8,778 bases of DNA, taken from the NCBI GenBank assembly GCA_003222235.1, contig QHVD01000219.1:1-8778 (forward strand), given 5' to 3'. Both the position numbers and the translations under genes were made by a program. This DNA is from Gemmatimonadota bacterium. Its GTDB lineage: Bacteria; Gemmatimonadota; Gemmatimonadetes; Gemmatimonadales; GWC2-71-9. Shown here one piece after another: positions 5,542 through 8,778 of the stretch; position 1 is the first letter of the stretch; each line of letters opens with the position of its first letter. The notes under the pieces were generated by a model. It had not been told where the DNA came from, did not search any database, and saw only the letters and a list, made by a program, of their open reading frames with translations.

Positions 5542-7473
5542 ATGGACCTGTCGCAGTACGCCGAGCTGTTTCTGGCGGAAGCCCGCGAGCACTTGAGCGC
5601 CTGCAACCAGCTGCTCCTCGAATGGGAGCGGAATCCCACCAACCCCGGGCCCGTGGGCGGGTTGTTCCGCGCCGTCCACACGGTGAAGGGCATGGCGGCG
5701 ACGATGGGCTACGCCGGCGTCACCGATGTCGCTCACCGCATCGAGAGCCTGCTCGACTTATTCCGCCGGAACGCTCATCCTGCCAGTGAGGAAGTGATTC
5801 AGCTCTTGTTCCGCGCGCGTGATGCGTTGCACCAGGCGGTCGAGCTCTCGGTCGAGGGCCGCGAGCGGGAGCTCGCGCTCGCCGAGATCATCGCGGAGCT
5901 GGACGACGCCGCCGGCCGTGTCGCTTCCGCCGCGCCCGGCGGGCGCGTGTCGTCTCTCCCGACTCCCACCCCCCCCACGCCCCCCACTCCCCAGGCACCG
6001 GGGGGCCCCGCCGCCGCGCCCGCTCAGGGACGTCTCGTGCGGGTCGTGCTCCGGCCCGAGGCGCCGCTCAAAGGCGGCCGGGCGCTGCTCGTTCTCCGCA
6101 AGGCTCAGAGCCTGGGCGCGGTGTATGGGGTGACGCCGTCACCGCCCGAGCTCGAAGCGGACGACTTCGACGGGAGCCTGGCGTTCCGGCTCGAGTCGTC
6201 GGCTCCGGCCGAGCAGGTGGAGGCGACGCTGCGGGCTGCAGGCGATGTTGAGCAGGTCACGGTCGGCGGCGCTGAGGTCCCGGGACCGCCGCGCGAGGCG
6301 GCTTCCGGCGCGGTGGAAGCAGGTGAGGTCGTCCGCAGCCGGCACACCCGGGTCGATCGGCGGCGCCTCGACGCGCTCATGGACCTGATCGGCGAGCTCG
6401 TCACGGCGCGCGGCCGGCTCAGCGAGCTCGCGGCCGAGCGGCGTGACCCGGCGGTGGACGATGTCGCGATCCAGATCTCCCGTCTCTCATCCGATCTCCA
6501 GACCGAGATCATCCAGGCGCGGATGACGCCAGTCTGGCAGCTGTTCGACCGCTTTCCGCGCCTCATCCGGGATCTCGCCCGCGAGCTGGGGAAGCAGGTG
6601 GCGTTCCGCGTCGAGGGGAAGGAGATCGAGCTCGATCGGGCGATCCTGGACGAGCTCGGCGACCCGCTGCTGCACCTGCTCCGCAACGCGGTGGATCACG
6701 GCATCGAGACGGCCGCCGAGCGGCGCCGGCAGGGGAAAGGGCCGGAAGGCGAGGTCGTGCTCGCCGCCGTGCGTGAGCACTCGAGCGTCGCCATCAGCGT
6801 CGCCGACGACGGCCGCGGGATCGACCGGACGAGGATCCTCGAGCGGGCGAGACGCGACGGCGTGGTGGAGGCGCGCGCGGAGGCGCTCAGCGACGACCAG
6901 CTGTTGCGGGTGCTCGCGCGGCCGGGGTTCTCGACCGCGGAACGGGTGACGAGCGTGTCGGGCCGGGGAGTGGGCGTGGACGTCGCGCTGACCCGGATGC
7001 GCGCCCTGGGCGGCTCGATCGAGCTCCACTCCGAGCTGGGGAAGGGCAGCACGTTCGTGCTGCGGCTGCCCGTGACGCTCGCCATCGTGCGGGCGTTGAT
7101 CGCGGGCGTGGGCCGCGAGCGCTATGCCTTGCCCCTCACCTACGTCTCGGAGACGGTCGAACTGGGAACGGCGGCCACGACGACGGTGGAGGGGCGCGAG
7201 GCGATCGTGCTGCGGGACCGCGTGGTGCCGCTCGTGCACCTGCGCGAGCTGCTGGGGGTGGCCGGCGAGATCCCACCGGCCCGCCGCCCCATCATCGTGG
7301 TCGAGATGGGCGGCCGACGCGCGGGGGTCGTGGTGGATGGGATGCTCGGCCAGCAGGAGATCGTTGTGAAGAGCTTCGACGCGCCGCAGGGAACGCTGCC
7401 GGTGTTCAGCGGCGCGACCATCATGGGCGACGGGATCCCGGCGTTGATTTTGGACGCGGGCGGGCTCCTGTAG
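5542..7473 (+). CDS. cheA: Chemotaxis histidine kinase CheA
   Basis: The 643-residue cytoplasmic kinase autophosphorylates in response to receptor state and passes phosphate to CheY. All five domains are visible. P1/Hpt (1 to about 105) has His46 in HTVKG. A proline/threonine-rich linker (139-163) follows. P2 (about 165-243) resembles the Thermotoga/Bacillus CheY-binding domain. P3 dimerisation helices occupy about 270-330. P4 ATPase has its N box at 374-389 (LLHLLRNAVDHGIE), G1 DDGRG at 422-426, G2 GRGVGVDV at 474-481 and GKGSTF at 501-505. A CheW-like P5 runs from about 510 to the end. Nothing catalytic is missing. The start ATG lies 3 bases after cheY; only a weak GGGA precedes it, suggesting coupling. 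The linker is encoded by long C runs that make the other strand G-quadruplex-prone. Identity is secure; the output (flagellar or otherwise) is not shown here. Confidence 0.96.
   Translation: MDLSQYAELFLAEAREHLSACNQLLLEWERNPTNPGPVGGLFRAVHTVKGMAATMGYAGVTDVAHRIESLLDLFRRNAHPASEEVIQLLFRARDALHQAVELSVEGRERELALAEIIAELDDAAGRVASAAPGGRVSSLPTPTPPTPPTPQAPGGPAAAPAQGRLVRVVLRPEAPLKGGRALLVLRKAQSLGAVYGVTPSPPELEADDFDGSLAFRLESSAPAEQVEATLRAAGDVEQVTVGGAEVPGPPREAASGAVEAGEVVRSRHTRVDRRRLDALMDLIGELVTARGRLSELAAERRDPAVDDVAIQISRLSSDLQTEIIQARMTPVWQLFDRFPRLIRDLARELGKQVAFRVEGKEIELDRAILDELGDPLLHLLRNAVDHGIETAAERRRQGKGPEGEVVLAAVREHSSVAISVADDGRGIDRTRILERARRDGVVEARAEALSDDQLLRVLARPGFSTAERVTSVSGRGVGVDVALTRMRALGGSIELHSELGKGSTFVLRLPVTLAIVRALIAGVGRERYALPLTYVSETVELGTAATTTVEGREAIVLRDRVVPLVHLRELLGVAGEIPPARRPIIVVEMGGRRAGVVVDGMLGQQEIVVKSFDAPQGTLPVFSGATIMGDGIPALILDAGGLL
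5958..5992 (-). other. Potential G-quadruplex motif in the cheA linker
   Basis: C runs of 3, 3, 8, 6 and 4 bases (5958-5960, 5965-5967, 5969-5976, 5980-5985, 5989-5992) read as closely spaced G runs on the minus strand, the template for cheA transcription. They fit the G3+N1-7 quadruplex rule. They encode the Pro/Thr-rich P1-P2 linker, so the low-complexity protein may be the sole cause. Confidence 0.5.
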
Positions 7474-7482
7474 GGGGGGGAC

Positions 7483-8100
<618 letters not shown>

Positions 8101-8103
8101 CTC

Positions 8104-8778
8104 GTGACGGCGCCGGCGCTCTCGGAACGCGACCTCGCCGTCCTCCGATCCTTCGCCCGCCGGATCGACCCGTCGGACGCCGGGGCCCACAACAACCTGG
8201 GCGTCCTCTATTACCAGAAAGGCCTGGTCGAGGAGGCGATCGGAGAGTTCACGCGCGCGCTCGAGCTCGACCCGAAGATGCAGGTGGCGCAGCGCAACCT
8301 GGAGATCGCCTACCACAACACCGGCTACTACGACCAGCGGGTGGCGCAGCTGCGGGAGCGGCTGCGGCAGGCCCCCGACGACCGCGACGCCCGCTGGGAG
8401 CTCGGGCGCGCCTATGCGATTCTGGGCCAGCACGATGACGCTGCGGCCGAGTTCGAGCAGCTGCTCGCCCACCGGCCCGACGACGTCGCCGCGATGATCC
8501 AGCTGGCGCTGGCGGAGAAGAACCGGGGGCGGCCCGATGCCGCCACCGAATGGCTCCTGCACGCGCGCGAGCTCGACCCGGAGTCGAGCGTCGTCCACTT
8601 CTATCTGGGCGAGATCTACTACAACCGCGGCCTCGACACCGACGCGCTCTCGGCCCTGGAGCGCGCCGTGCAGCTCAACCCCGACCACGCGAACGCCCAC
8701 TACCTGATGGCCTTCGTGCTCGGCGACCTGGGGCGCCACCAGGACGCGCGCGCCGCGTCGAAGCTGGCCATCCAGCTC
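8104..8778 (+). CDS. TPR-repeat protein, 5' part
   Basis: The frame stays open to the right edge, giving 225 residues of a longer protein. A lead of about 25 residues (TAPALSERDLAVLRSFARR) precedes tandem 34-residue tetratricopeptide repeats at about 26-59, 60-93, 94-127, 128-161, 162-195 and 196 onward, with typical LG/AY, G, A and DP positions. No signal peptide or membrane segment is visible in this part, so it is probably a cytoplasmic helical scaffold for protein-protein contacts. The start is GTG at 8104; no Shine-Dalgarno precedes it, and the gene lies 3 bases after the cheC stop in the same frame, suggesting re-initiation by ribosomes leaving cheC. The next in-frame ATG lies after the first repeat. 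Repeats are clear; the partner and function are unknown, and placement suggests but does not show a link to chemotaxis. Confidence 0.85.
   Translation, partial: MTAPALSERDLAVLRSFARRIDPSDAGAHNNLGVLYYQKGLVEEAIGEFTRALELDPKMQVAQRNLEIAYHNTGYYDQRVAQLRERLRQAPDDRDARWELGRAYAILGQHDDAAAEFEQLLAHRPDDVAAMIQLALAEKNRGRPDAATEWLLHARELDPESSVVHFYLGEIYYNRGLDTDALSALERAVQLNPDHANAHYLMAFVLGDLGRHQDARAASKLAIQL

Overview
The window is a tightly packed run of nine genes, all on the + strand, from a G+C-rich bacterium. Both end genes are cut by the window edges. Adjacent genes overlap or are at most 9 bases apart, so nearly every base is coding and no stretch over 300 bases lacks a gene. I saw no RNA genes, mobile elements, CRISPR arrays or clear intrinsic terminators. 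The base composition, the eukaryote-like (type 2) isoleucyl-tRNA synthetase and the CheC/Thermotoga-style chemotaxis proteins suggest Gemmatimonadota or another deep-branching high-GC phylum. That placement is a guess from overall flavour, not an alignment.

Left half (1-4724), housekeeping: ileS (3' part), a TraR/DksA-type zinc-finger regulator resembling YlyA/YteA, lspA (prolipoprotein signal peptidase) and an RluD-type 23S rRNA pseudouridine synthase. The order ileS - dksA-like - lspA - rluD matches, as I recall it, B. subtilis ileS-ylyA-lspA-ylyB, so this looks like an old conserved neighbourhood. In Bacillus pyrR follows; here a chemotaxis block follows instead.

Right half (4717-8778), signalling: cheW, cheY, cheA and cheC, then a TPR-repeat gene open at the right edge. 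The proteins form a coherent phosphorelay: CheW couples CheA to receptors, CheA (P1-P5 all present) phosphorylates CheY on Asp54, and CheC (two intact active-site motifs) dephosphorylates CheY-P. No receptor, CheR, CheB, CheD or flagellar gene is in the window.

The junction between the halves is the most interesting DNA. The last codons of rluD turn AT-rich with codons unusual for this gene, and carry a good sigma70-like promoter match (TTGCTG, 17 bases, TATCTT) with a short dyad inside its spacer. It would give an mRNA starting only about 10 bases before the cheW ATG. Other points of note are an in-frame TGA-C junction between cheC and the TPR gene, a start-codon hairpin at lspA/rluD, and a G-quadruplex-prone linker in cheA. 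I found no evidence for a wholly new system.
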